Source: Aurelia coerulea
Lineage: Eukaryota > Cnidaria > Scyphozoa > Semaeostomeae > Ulmaridae
Assembly (NCBI GenBank): GCA_039566865.1
Contig: CM076943.1
Location: forward strand, 10,030,001-10,094,000
DNA: 64,000 nt
Direction: 5' to 3'
Shown: one piece after another, positions 21,966-32,746 of the stretch
Position numbering within the stretch: the first letter of the stretch is position 1
Layout: each line of letters starts with the position of its first letter
The notes under the pieces: model-generated
The model's database searches: none
What the model saw: the letters and a program-made list of their open reading frames with translations, nothing else
Told to the model about the DNA's origin: nothing
Translations under genes and position numbers: made by a program

Positions 21966-22640
21966 ATGGACAATCGATCATTTCCTGGCACGAGTCAAGT
22001 ATATAATCGACCTCCGAATATCACCCCTGTGATGTATCAGCCACCAAATTATCCTCAAGCCACTATGCTAATACCTGTTCAACGAATGCCAATGACCACA
22101 GCTCAGTGTGTGCCACAACAAGCCGTTAATCATGGCTCAAGTGCATGCAGTTTTAGACCATGCTTTCCCAGCTTTCCAGCTCCAATGTATTACCCACAAC
22201 ATTCATACACTGTCTCAAGTCGATCAAGTCCATCATTCTGGTCTGGTAATTCATCACCAAGTACAACATCAAGCCAATCACCGAGAAATGCTTCACCAGT
22301 TTTGCTGCAACAACCACTACCATCATTCTGGTCTGGTAATTCGTCACCAAGTACAATATCAAGCCAAATAACGGGAATTGCTTCACCAGTTTTGCTGCAA
22401 CAACCACTTCCATCATTCTGGTCCGGAAATTCATCACCAAGTTGCACATCAAACCAATCACAAGCCATTACATCGCCAGTTTTGCTGCAACAACCACTTC
22501 CATCTTTCTGGTCCGGAAATTTATCACCAAGTACCATAGCAAGCCAATCAAACGCCATTGCATTGCCAGTTTTGCCGCAACAACCACTTCCTCTTTGCCC
22601 AGTAAAAGAGAACGAACAGTCATCAATGTACCTAAGATGA
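21966..22640 (+). CDS. Boule/DAZ-like protein, C-terminal repeat exon
   Basis: A TGATTTTCAG acceptor leads into a 224-codon phase-0 exon ending in TGA. The peptide is rich in Pro, Gln and Ser, begins MDNRSFPGTSQVYNRPP and includes ATMLIPVQRMPMTTAQ. From about residue 90 of the exon it has four tandem 30-residue units built on PSFWSGNSSPST and SPVLLQQPLP. With the upstream exons the protein is 370 residues; RRM about residues 15-96, repeats about 235-355. Low-complexity C termini with tandem repeats are known from human DAZ (24-residue units); the unit here is unrelated in sequence. Confidence 0.8.
   Translation: MDNRSFPGTSQVYNRPPNITPVMYQPPNYPQATMLIPVQRMPMTTAQCVPQQAVNHGSSACSFRPCFPSFPAPMYYPQHSYTVSSRSSPSFWSGNSSPSTTSSQSPRNASPVLLQQPLPSFWSGNSSPSTISSQITGIASPVLLQQPLPSFWSGNSSPSCTSNQSQAITSPVLLQQPLPSFWSGNLSPSTIASQSNAIALPVLPQQPLPLCPVKENEQSSMYLR
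22231..22590 (+). repeat. Four tandem 90-bp (30-residue) coding repeats
   Basis: CATCATTCTGGTC-type starts occur at 22231, 22321, 22411 and 22501, exactly 90 bases apart. The units keep the reading frame and vary mainly in the STTSSQSPRNA portion. Minus-strand open frames across the array are shadows. Confidence 0.95.
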
Positions 22641-22644
22641 ATGA

Positions 22645-22650
22645 AATAAA
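22645..22650 (+). terminator. Possible polyadenylation signal of gene 1
   Basis: AATAAA lies only four bases after the TGA. It is close for a 3' UTR, so the transcript may use a later, unseen signal. Confidence 0.3.
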
Positions 22651-24624
22651 ACGTCTTTGTTCCACCGTGTGTTTCAGAAAAAGGAAATTGTCAACATGTG
22701 TTAACATGGGTAGCAAGACACCGCAGTTGTGCTTGATTGCAGCAGCTTCATGTTTTGCGGACGAAAATTTTCTAAACTGCTACGGAGGAGCTAGTGAAAG
22801 ACATCGAAGGAACTGACTTCGTAGATTGGTATAAGTTTTCCTTCGCAGAAGCATGCAAGTTGAAGCATAACTGTAGTGTCTAACTACCCATAGTATACCT
22901 ATGCCAAATTCTTCGTTTTATTTGCGGACCAGTTACCCAACATATTTTATTCCTTGAAATGTCTCTCTTGCAGAGAATTTTAAGGCTTTTGTCATATTAT
23001 TTTGTAACCTCAGCCACAATGAAATTTGTCTGCAAATAACGATTCAAATACTCTGAATTTGGCATGGGTAGGGTTATGAAGAATGAATACCAATTAAGTA
23101 ATTTTTTCGAATCTACAGTAAAACACTGTCCACTTGGTTTCAAGTATTCTGACTCCGCCATGACTGAGATTTTGCATTGCTCAGTTTCGCAGGTTCGACA
23201 ATATCCTAAAGCATGTGTCCCAAATCTTTCAAAAGTTTGGTGTACAATTCTACGACCTATTTCTTTGAACTTAGAAATGACTGCACAGAAAACTTAGCTT
23301 TTTCTCTATAATTCCACCGTTGAACTTTTGAAATCTTCAATGTTCAAGAATTTGAGTGTGTTTCGTCTTTATTAAGAATTCAAGGAGAAGTTTCAAAAAA
23401 TATAAAACCATAGTAATTTCTAAACTTTTGACGAAACATTGAATAGTGTTGCAGAAAGCCATAGTTTGCGGATGTTTGGCGCTCGTTTTCAGTCATTTGA
23501 ATACAATGATTGTCTCGTTTTCAGTCATGTAATTGTCTGTCTCTCTCTCCCGTAAAGGCTATCGTTTTCAATCATTTGAATACAATGATTGTCTCGTTTT
23601 CAGTCATGTAATTGTCAATCTCTCTCTCCCGTAAAGGCTAACTTAGATCCATGTAATTTAGCCAGTTTTTTGCTGATTAATAGACAAAAAATATGGATTT
23701 TTCGGAAACCCTCAGCTCAAAAAACCCTTGAAAAGGAGAAAGATCTAATGATAAATTTATGCATTACAAACCTTCCAAGTTTTACATCGCAGTTATGGAG
23801 AGTAATACAAATCCTTGTCAATTGAATAGATTTGGATAAGTCAATTCTTCAAAATTTTGACGACAGCTACTTACTATCTACCATTTTTGTTGAAGTAGTA
23901 CAGACATTTTTGTCAAAACTGTAGAAGTATTGATTAGTAATTATGAATGCATGCTATCTTGTAGAAAAAAATTTTCCTGAGTCTTTAACTATTTTTGATA
24001 TTTTCAGTATGTATTTCATAAAAACAATTTAAACTTTTTTTTAATGGTTTTAAATGGTTGACTCTGTTATGCTAAACAACTTTACAAATCTTAACAGAAC
24101 ATACTATCTACCATTTTTATTGAAGTAGTATAAAATTTTTTTTCAAAACTGTAGAAATATTTTATTAGTAATTGTGAGGGTATGCTATTTTGTAGACACT
24201 AAATTTGTCTGTTTCTTTGCGTCCGCCTCCTCCATAGTATATAATTTGTAGACACAGAGACAGAATGTTCCTGAGTCTTGAAGCATTTCTAATATTTTCA
24301 ATACGCATTTCATCAAAACACTAAACATTGTTTTGCAAAGTTTCTTTAAATGGCTGACTCTGTTATGCTCACAAACTTTACAGATTTTTGTCAATTTTTC
24401 TGGCTATGGAAAAATCGATCAGACGAGGATCCTCACGCAAATTCAATCTCTTTTTTCGAATCTCCCACAGCCTTGGCACGAGAAATGGGCTGCGGAAAAG
24501 GTCTCATTCCGGTAACCTCGTTTCCAGGATATTCTTACGTTATACGCTGAGCACGAAGCCTAAGTGAACATCCTGGTGCTACAAGGACAGATAATGTTAT
24601 AATAGGATCCGCTACTTATTTTGA
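22651..24624. other. Intergenic with tandem duplications
   Basis: A 79-bp direct duplication lies at 23485-23642 (GTTTTCAGTCATTTGAATAC units). A longer duplication spans about 23867-24100 and 24101-24385 (ACTATCTACCATTTTT starts and GACTCTGTTATGCT ends in both). A diverged relative of the 55977-56507 element lies near 23200-23450. No gene is supported. Confidence 0.55.
23485..23642 (+). repeat. 79-bp tandem duplication
   Basis: Two adjacent units begin GTTTTCAGTCATTTGAATAC and GTTTTCAATCATTTGAATAC and end CTCCCGTAAAGGCTA; only a few bases differ. Confidence 0.9.
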
Positions 24625-25190
24625 CTGACACCCAAATGCAAAGCAAATAGCGACTATAAAAAAAGGAAATTATAATATGCCCCGCGTGTCAATTCATAAA
24701 CAAAGGCAAAGCAAGCCGCAAGAATTGCTCTGAAACCCAGGCAGCTAGCTTGCCCTTCCTCGTTGTGCACTCCAGTTATGGCTCTTAAGAGCAAACTTGA
24801 GGATATATCGAGAGAAGAAGAGGATATCTAAACTTCCGCCTCGGGTATTTTATTTGTTTGTTATAGAAGTTGATTGGTAGGCGATTCAATTTTTGGATGT
24901 AATTAAAAGGGAATGTAAACATATAAAAGTGGCCCAAGCCATTTGCGGTCAAACTCTAGCCAATCACATATCGTTATTTCCTGCTGACTTCGATAAGTTA
25001 CCCAAATATGGTGTGGCACGTGTCACGGCCTATATCTTTGGGTGGCTATTTTTATCAAAGGCTGATATATGCTTAGATTCCCTTTAAAAAACTTACTGGT
25101 CAGCTTCTCGACCAAACGAATAAAGTGCCCGAGGCAGATGTTTAGATACATCCTTCTTCTCTTTTTCAGGATCGCTTAAGTGGGAGCAAG
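24625..25190. repeat. Foldback repeat, family FB1 copy C
   Basis: It carries diverged versions of the copy A and B arms, with GAAACCCAGGCAGCTAGCTT near 24732 and the inner TCTTCTCT / AGAGAAGAAG pair. It is more decayed than the others and has an asymmetric middle. Confidence 0.6.
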
Positions 25191-25490
25191 TGTTTGTGCA
25201 GAGGTTAACAGACATAAACTCGTTCGGAGCTGTACTGGCTTGATGACATCATGGTAGCAATGACTTTCAATCGTGTAATAAGTCTAGCAGTTGTCAGTTA
25301 AAGCGAAGGCGCAATGATGCACTTTTTTATTTCTTTGACGTGGTATTAGTCACGTTATCCCAACTATCAATAACAAGCCTGAATTCGAGAAAAACGTGTG
25401 CTTGTGACGTCAGATAAATGCGTTTGTTGTCAGAAGCTTACTTTGTCTCTGTTTTATGTTAAAATGTTTTATCTGTATGACTATCGCAAA

Positions 25491-27797
25491 ATGAATCTAC
25501 CTTTATTTGTTTTCTCCATAACTTCATTCACTTTTGGAATAAGTAACTCTATTTCTATACCTGAACAATGGAGAGATGCAGCAACTGAGCAAAACGGTGA
25601 TGCTAAGATGGGCCATGAAATGGAATTCATAAAACTTGCAGTAGTAAATGAAGACGAGGATCGAGTCGCAAATGCAGGAGTTGATAAGGGAGCGAAAAAT
25701 GGTGGCTTGATTTCTGGAGAACTTGTCGATAATAATAATGAGCAAGAGAGCATGAAGAGAGACAGTGAGTATCGAGGAGACCACGCAAAATCTAGGAATA
25801 CAGTTGTTAATGAAGGAGAGAGCTATGCTGCGAAGGATCAACATGAAGACACAGAGAAAGGAGGCGATGCAGGTGTTGATCCAGGTTTTACTTCCGGTAA
25901 GCTTGTAGACAGCGAGTATGAAGGAGGTGAAGCTAGATCAGGGAATGCAGTTGTTGACGAAGGAGAAAGCTATGCTGCAAAGGATAAGCATGAAGACACA
26001 GAGAAAGGAGGCGATGCAGGTGTTGATCCAGGTTTTACTTCCGGTAAGCTTGTAGACAGTGAGTATGAAGGAGATGAAGCTCGATCAGGGAATCCAGGTG
26101 TTGATCCAGGTTTGACTTCCGGTAAGCTTGTAGACAGTGAATATGAAGGAGATGAAGCTCGATCAGGGAATGCAGCTTTTGATGAAGGAGGAAGCGATGC
26201 TGCAAAGGATAAGCATGAAGACACAGAAGAGAGAAGCGATGCAGGTGTTGATCCAGGTTTGACTTCCGGTAAGCTTGTAGACAGTGAGTATGAAGGAGGG
26301 GAAGCTCGATCAGGGAATGCAGTTGTTGATGAAGGAGAAAGCTATGCTGCAAAGGATAAGCATGAAGACACAGAAGAGAGAAGTGATGCAGGTGTTGATC
26401 CAGGTTTGACTTCCGGTAAGCTTGTAGACAGTGAGTATGAAGGAGGTGAAGCCCGTACAGGGAATGCAGTTGTTGATGAAGGAGAAAGCGATGCTGCAAA
26501 GGATAAGCATGAAGACACAGAAGAGAAAAGTGATGCAGGTATTGATCCAGGTTTGACTTCTGGTAAGCTTGTAGACAGCGAGTATGAAGGAGGTCAGTTG
26601 TTGATGAAGGAAAAAGCTATGCTGCAAAGGATAAGCATGAAGACACAGAAGAGAGTAGCGATGCAGGTGTTGATCCAGGTTTGACTTCCGGTAAGCTTGT
26701 AGACAGTGAGTATGAAGGAGGTGAAGCTCGATCAGGGAATGCAGCTTTTGATGAAGGAGAAAGCTATGCTGCAAAGGATAAGCATGAAGACACAGAAGAG
26801 AGAAGCGATGCAGGTGTTGATCCAGGTTTGACTTCCGGTAAGCTTGTAGACAGCAAGTATGAAGGACGTGAAGCTCGATCAGGGAATGCAGTTGTTGATG
26901 AAGGAGAAAGCTATGCTGCAAAAGATAAGCAAGAAGACACAGAGGAAGGAGGCGATGTAGGTATTGACCCAGGTTTGACTTACGGTAAGCTTGTAGACCG
27001 TGAGTATGAAGTAGATGAAGCTCGATCTGGCAATGAAGTCGCTGAAAGCTATGCTGCAAAGGACAAACATGAAGACACAGAAAAGAGAAGTGATGTAGGC
27101 ATTGATCCTGATGTGCCTTTTGGAAAATTGAGGGACAATAAACATGAAGAAGATACAGCTGCAAGTAAGAATATACAATTCAATGAACAGCTAAACTATG
27201 CTAAGAGTAATAAAAATACAATCCCAGAAGAAACAGGTGATGTTCGTATGGATTCAAACGTGACGTTTGAGAGGTATGATGAAGAAGATACAGCCCAAGT
27301 CAAGGAGTTAGTTGTCGAGACAGGGGTGAGCCATATTGAGAAGGCTAACCGCGAAGGAACAGAGGAAATGAGTAATGAAGATATTGAATCTATTCAACAG
27401 CATCCAATGATTGCTAGTGAGGGTAAGAAATTGAAGAGGTTTGTAGATAGCGAGAAAGAACATGCTTTGAAGGGAAATGAAATTGGTTCTGAGGAAGAAA
27501 ATGATCCAGGAATAACGTCAGAGCACAGTGATAAGAGGCAGAGCTTTGGATGGCTTGATGGAAATGTCAAAGAGAAAGGTATGATAGGTTCACGGAAAGT
27601 TAGAAGGAATAATGGAGATGAAAGTTTAGATCGTTTAGATGACTATGAAGCTGATCCTGACCCACAGTTTGGGCGACTTACTGATTATGATGATGACGAG
27701 AACGAAGATCTAGTAATGTCACACTCAAAGAACAGGGTTTCCAAAAGACATCATGTTAAAGTCTCTTCACCGGAATATTATGACGACAGCGATAAAG
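25491..27797 (+). CDS. Unrecognised type I membrane protein, exon 1 (signal peptide and acidic repeats; frameshift)
   Basis: I do not recognise this protein. The chosen ATG (25491) has A at -3 and starts a signal peptide, MNLPLFVFSITSFTFGIS; an upstream in-frame ATG at 25464 would add nine residues. The mature part is strongly acidic and, from about residue 126, consists of roughly nine to ten 49-residue repeats with core GVDPGLTSGKLVDSEYEGGE and the phrase ESYAAKDKHEDTEE. One unit lacks 19 bases after position 26594, so the frame stops at 26684 and the sequence continues in another frame from there to the GTAAGT donor after 27797. After allowing for this gap the exon ends in phase 1, matching exon 2. 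Either a real broken allele or an assembly collapse explains it. Confidence 0.8.
25866..27170 (+). repeat. Coding tandem array of 147-bp (49-residue) units
   Basis: GATGCAGGTGTTGATCC-type phrases recur 147 bases apart (for example 25866 and 26013). One unit near 26095 is shortened to about 26 residues, one lacks 19 bases at 26594/26595, and the outermost units are degenerate. The centre is most homogenised, as expected for unequal exchange. Long minus-strand open frames here are periodic shadows. Confidence 0.93.
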
Positions 27798-28384
27798 GTA
27801 AGTAACAATAGTCTTGCTACGATCAAAAGTAAAGAATGCATCTTGCTTTAAGAGCGAGCTGATGTTTTCTTTGACAACATTAAGATTTCTGAGATAACTG
27901 TTATTTCATTCAAACGGGAAAGAGGTTTGAGAAATAATGTCCTGCCACATTAATTGGTCCATGTCAGGCCCTAGACCCAGCAAAAATTAATTTACCGGTG
28001 TCCCAAAAAATGTATTTGGATTTGGTTGATTTTAGCGCTGTGAATTTAGCTTCAATCAATGTCTTATCACACTAAAAATGTTCCTCGATAAGTTAACTTC
28101 AACATAGATACCTCGTTTGTTGATATTGGTACTTTGAGAGCAGACATGTTAATGTTGAAAGCTCAAATCTACCTCTTCCTGCAAACCAGAGCTTTAGCCT
28201 TTTGGCCAAAGTAATTTCTTAAGTCACAGCGTAAATAAATATTTTACCTTCGCCCATTTCTCTGTTTGCGAGACGCTTGCAGTGGCTAACAGACAATTTT
28301 TGGGTTTATTGGTGTTATGTTAGGATTAGGTCCATGTGAACTGTGATGAAGAGGCCAATCCTCCTGGGATGAAACCCAACGGTT

Positions 28385-28600
28385 AGGCCCGTCGGAACGA
28401 AATTGTTATTTGGGGTTCCGGGGGCTCGCCCCCTGGAAAATTTTTACGACCACGCTATTTACATCTTTAGAAAGTGCCCCCCCCCCTTTTGTGAAGAAGT
28501 CGCTGCTGAAAGGAGCAGCAGAGGTAGATAGTTGTATGAAATATAAGCTTGATAGCTTGATAACCCCGATATCTACCTGTCATCTTCATCTCTTTAAATC
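28385..28600. mobile_element. Fragment related to the 53722-54155 hAT-like MITE
   Basis: It shares AGGCCCGTCGGAACGAAAT, the GGGGGCTCGCCCCC hairpin, the GACCACGC phrase and GATAGCTTGATAA with that element. The right terminus and target duplication cannot be found, so it is a diverged or truncated copy. Confidence 0.55.
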
Positions 28601-28951
28601 TTCTTTTCCATGATGGCAAGTAAATCGTGGACAAGGATCGAATGTGGAATTCTCGTTCCCATACAAGCCCTTTAAAAGCATTTTCCTAGTTGCTGGATCT
28701 AACTGATGAGTGATTTTACCAAACAAAATTTTCACATCTAAGTTAACCTTTGACTGATAGATTAACATTTCAGTTTTGAATTTTGATTGCATACTTTTGA
28801 TTCCACAGCCAACCAAACGTGTTAACTGTTTTCGATTCAACCGGTGTAACCAAGCATTCTTCCTCGCACTGAGAATGAACTTGATGAAAAATAATGAGAA
28901 AAAGTCTTCTTGTTATACAAATCTCGAGAATAGCCTTTTATAAAAATCATA

Positions 28952-29746
28952 CCGGGTGTCTCAATAAAAAGTACCCCCTTTTGACTGGAAATAGGAAAAA
29001 ACAATAAGATATCATTGCTCCCCGACTTCGCAGCTAAATGTATCAATCTTCAACTTAAATGCACATACCTTGCATTTAGAAATCGTCCACCGAACACCAG
29101 AGATACAAGTTGGCAAAGTCAAAATTTACTGTGCACCCAAATCAGAGGTTTTGAAAAAGGGCCTAGTCATGATTTGTGTCGTGGACATTTTCGAAAGTAC
29201 CTGTAGACTTTAAGAGTTTTCGTTTTTTTTTTCTTTTGAAAAGAATAAAAGATGCATGGACACGGCGCTGATTATACAAATATATTAAAAATGTGGTAAG
29301 AATGATAAAGTCGTGCCACATCTCCAAAATAAGCGTGCATGTGCTCCTTTTCCTCTTCTTTGATTCAAAACACTTGGGATCGAATGCAATGCAAGGACCA
29401 ATTCCTCAAAAGAAAAGTCACTTCAAGAACAATTGAAGTAATTCAAGGCATAAATCTTTTCAAAAATAAAAACTAAAGGTCAAAGTTGAAAATTCGTTTG
29501 CAAAATGCCTGTGTGGTGTCAAATTATGACTAGGCTATTTGTCAAAACCTCTGGTTTCAGGTGCACTCCAAATTTTGACCTTGTGAACTCATATCTCCGG
29601 TGTTTCGTGATCGATTTCAAAATGCAAGGTATGTGCATTTAAGTTGAAGACCAACGAATGTAGCCATGAATTCGAAAAGTCCCAAAATGCTACCGTTTTG
29701 TTCCTTTGTTCACTCAAAAGGGGGTACTTTTTTTTGAGACACCCGG
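28952..29746. mobile_element. TA-flanked element, CCGGGTGTCTCA ends, long inverted arms
   Basis: CCGGGTGTCTCAATAAAAAG at the left and TTTTTTTTGAGACACCCGG at the right lie between TA dinucleotides. Inverted pairs continue inward, including CTTAAATGCACATACCTTGC near 29053 and GCAAGGTATGTGCATTTAAG near 29623. A Tc1/mariner-like non-autonomous element is inferred. Confidence 0.8.
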
Positions 29747-29871
29747 TATACTTGACTGTACTGAAATTAAAGCTGTTTCACCACACACTGACGATATGAA
29801 AATGAAAAATAGAGAAGTCTCAGCAGAGGAAATTTTGAACAATTGAGCAGAAGAATTTTTATACATTTCAG

Positions 29872-30045
29872 TTACTAACCCAACGAAGAAGCATTCGAGA
29901 TTTCATGGACACCACGTGAAGCACCACAAAAGGAAGAAAGGCACACCTCATCGTAAAAGATTGCTGAAGAATGCAAGACATGCTAGATTGAAACAAAATC
30001 AAATTAATATACCGATAAATTTAGCAAGGCCAACCATGAAACCAG
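29872..30045 (+). CDS. Membrane protein exon 2 (basic His/Lys juxtamembrane segment)
   Basis: The exon lies between an ACATTTCAG acceptor and a GTAGGT donor, phase 1 at both ends, 58 codons. The peptide is extremely basic: HGHHVKHHKRKKGTPHRKR followed by LLKNARHARLKQNQ. It sits between the acidic ectodomain and the transmembrane exon. Opposite charges suggest intramolecular or surface ionic contacts; several multibasic sites could also be cleaved. Both are inference. Confidence 0.75.
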
Positions 30046-31024
30046 GTAGGTAGACTGTAAGCTGTTATGGTAGGCTGTAATGTTTCAGGGATGTAGGGAG
30101 GTAGGCTGTAATGGGAGGCAGGCTGACCAGGGAACTAGGGAGGTAGGCTGTAATGTTTCTCTCCTTTGTTGGTTTCTAGTCCCGTAGTCCATGGTTCTTG
30201 GTTCCGTATTTACGCATTTACATTTTGAGTTTCCCATGACTCCTAAAGGCTGCTCGATTAGATGACTCGTGGGATCTGCGAGAATGCAAAATTTAATTGT
30301 GCAAAGCACCAAATCTCGGACATTTTCAGCTGAAATCTAATTTGAGACAGACTTTGAGGGGGCTCCGTCGCCAAATTGTAAACAAATCTGTAAACACCAT
30401 TGTTTTAGGCACGCTTTCATTGTTTTCTGCAGTTTTGCTTGGTGGCTTGACATCGGGCAACCAACGATTAACCGTTAAAGATCTACTTATATCGAAGCAC
30501 TTGTACGGGATATGAATGCTTGGCTTTTTCTTCTGTGACATGCAAGGATTTATCTTCAACAAATGACGCTTTCATTTTCAAAAAAAGATGACAGTCAGAT
30601 GATGCCTTCCAAAATACTGCAAAATCACCGTTTCAAAAAAATTTGGAGACAGAGCTTCTTTAATTCTCAGCTGATTCCTAGAATATGGTGCAATTGACAT
30701 TTTTTTGCATTATTGATTTCTGATTAAAGAAGTAGGGAATACACCCGGAGACCCTTTGAAATAACTCAAAACATGAAGTACCAGTTTAATAAGAGAAACT
30801 ATCTGACGTTCGCCAAATCAGCAAAACTAACTTTTGTGTCGTCCTTAAAGTTTTTCTTCATTCTTTCATTAATTATAACCAAAAGATTTTGAATGCATGG
30901 CTTGAAACACCTTGTTTGGAGTTACGAGTTTATAAGAAATCGTAGGGCCTTGTGAATCAGTGCATAATCATGGAATTACTCACCAATGTAATTTACTTAC
31001 CAATGATTGATTACCAATCAACTC

Positions 31025-31621
31025 CAGGGTGTCTAAAAAAAATTGTTTGACGTTTGATTAAATATTCAAAGATAACAAAATACTGAACGGGCTCCATGTT
31101 AAAATAACCATATTGCTCAGATTTTAAATTAATTTTAGATACTAGAATCTAGCAAATTGGCTAAACATTCGCGGAGTTACGAGCTTTCGAAGTTCAAGTT
31201 TGTGCAAAAGCTGAAATCAGACGCCCCATAAATTGCACATTTTGTGAAAATAGAATCTCATTTATTCAAAGCCATCAAACGTAATTTCAAAAGCACTTTC
31301 GATAATAGCTTTCTATAACATTGAATAAAGGTTGCTTGGTGCTTGGTGGAATCAAATTCAGCACAATTTGGAATTGCCCCGTCTCTCGTCGTTTAAGTTC
31401 ATTCTATTTTGCAACGGTTACAAGAATTAAATCACTTTTGAAGTCCTGTTTGGTTTGCTCTGATATCAACGAGAGGTAAGACATTGGACAGTCTTCGTTT
31501 ACCTCGATTTTAAGACGTCTTTTTGAAAAACAAGTCAGTTAGGATTTATCGTCTGGTGTACATTTCATCGTTATTTTTTAACATTTGATCAAATGTCAAA
31601 CAATTTTTCTGGGACACCCTG
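31025..31621. mobile_element. Uninterrupted copy of the CAGGGTGTCCC element
   Basis: CAGGGTGTCTAAAAAAAATT at the left and TTTTTCTGGGACACCCTG at the right. The interior matches the outer parts of 2101-4452, such as the GAGTTACGAGCTTTCGAAGT phrase and CAAACTTG / CAAGTTTG arms. It lies in intron 2 of gene 2. Confidence 0.8.
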
Positions 31622-32054
31622 CATATGTTAGAAAATTTGAAAAGACCTAAGCAAACAAGTTGCCAATTTTGTACCATTCTTAAAAGCCAGAGCAGAGAAA
31701 AAGTCAGGATTTTGCGATTTCAAATTCATTCTAAATCAGGATCGCTGAAATTACGTTGATTTTGATGTAACACTCCAACAATCAACATTTTGAATGAATG
31801 CAGAATTTAGGTAATTTTCCAAACGCCAAAGCTTTATTTCATTCTTGATGCATCAAGTGTTATCGACACGTGCCCGATTGATGTACCCCAAGTGATTATG
31901 TCACTCAGACAGAAACATATCTCTCCGGGGGAAACAAACAGTGATACATTCCAGCAAGGCAACATACACGATACATTAACTCCAAAATCGTTTCATGCAT
32001 TCAAATTTCCTCCAGCCAGTCATTGATCTAATGAATACTTTATTTATCTCCAAG

Positions 32055-32151
32055 GTAGCCAAAAGCAAAAAACATGGCTTATTGTCCTAATGAGTGCTAT
32101 ATGGATTGTTGGCATATCAGCTTTTATCTTTTGCCTTTGCTCAAGATTCAA
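32055..32151 (+). CDS. Membrane protein exon 3 (transmembrane helix)
   Basis: After a TCTCCAAG acceptor, two bases complete a Gly codon and the exon runs to a GTATGT donor, leaving phase 2. The peptide has SQKQKT then WLIVLMSAIWIVGISAFIF and CLCSRFK: about 22 hydrophobic residues closed by Cys and basic residues, a typical single-pass helix and stop-transfer signal. With the upstream signal peptide this predicts type I topology, N terminus outside. Confidence 0.85.
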
Positions 32152-32300
32152 GTATGTCTTTATATTTTTCTTTGTCTTATTTCATAATATCATAAAATTA
32201 CAACATTTTCAATCTATACAAGACTTGTACGGGGTGTGCCAACAAAAGTATATGGATTCTGTTGGCTCCAGCGACGAGAAGTTATCTTTAACGAAAGGCT

Positions 32301-32746
32301 AAGGGACTGTTCATTATTTATAAAGGGGTTGGTACCGAAGAGAAATGGGTTGGGTAAGAGAAATTTTCTAACATAAAAGGGTTGGGTAAATATTTTTTCA
32401 TGTAATTTCAAGGTTTGGAAAACAAAATTTTCCCACCAATTAATACCAAATGTTTAAAGTCCAAAATTATCAATATCATCATCAACATCATCAACACTAT
32501 CCATTTCACTTTCAGTATCTACTTTGTTCATCTTTGTCATCAATATTTACAGTATTGAATTTACAATTTACATCGTTTGACATTGAAACCTTGTTTATAG
32601 TCAGGGGTGGGACAAATTTTTTCAACCTGAAAATTGTTGGGTAGATGTTTTTGCTGTCACTTTTAGAGTTGGGTAAGAAGATTCTTTAGACAAGAAAACA
32701 TTTCTCTTCAGTACCAACCCCTCTGTTAATAATGAAAGGTCCCTAA
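32301..32746. mobile_element. Inverted-repeat MITE in intron 3 of gene 2
   Basis: The left end contains GGGACTGTTCATTATTTATA then AAGGGGTTGGTACCGAAGAG. The right end contains CTCTTCAGTACCAACCCCTC and AATAATGAAAGGTCCC. The phrase GGGTTGGGTAA is repeated inside. Confidence 0.7.

Larger units (their letters stand above)
27798..29871 (+). other. Intron 1 of gene 2 with inverted-repeat elements
   Basis: It contains the end of a CCGGTGTCCCAAAAA-type element near 27994, a hAT-MITE-related piece starting near 28385 (AGGCCCGTCGGAACGAAAT, the same terminus as 53722), and the TA-flanked element at 28952-29746. No exon is evident. Confidence 0.6.

Noticed and set aside
22153..22558. Minus-strand open frames across the 90-bp repeats
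   Set aside because: They are antisense shadows of the gene 1 C-terminal repeats.
26035..27178. Long minus-strand open frames (up to 284 codons) of Leu/His-rich repeats
   Set aside because: They are antisense shadows of the in-frame 147-bp coding repeats of gene 2.
28586..28840. 84-codon minus-strand open frame inside gene 2 intron 1
   Set aside because: It reads somewhat like protein but has no recognised domain, no splice context, and lies beside a MITE fragment.
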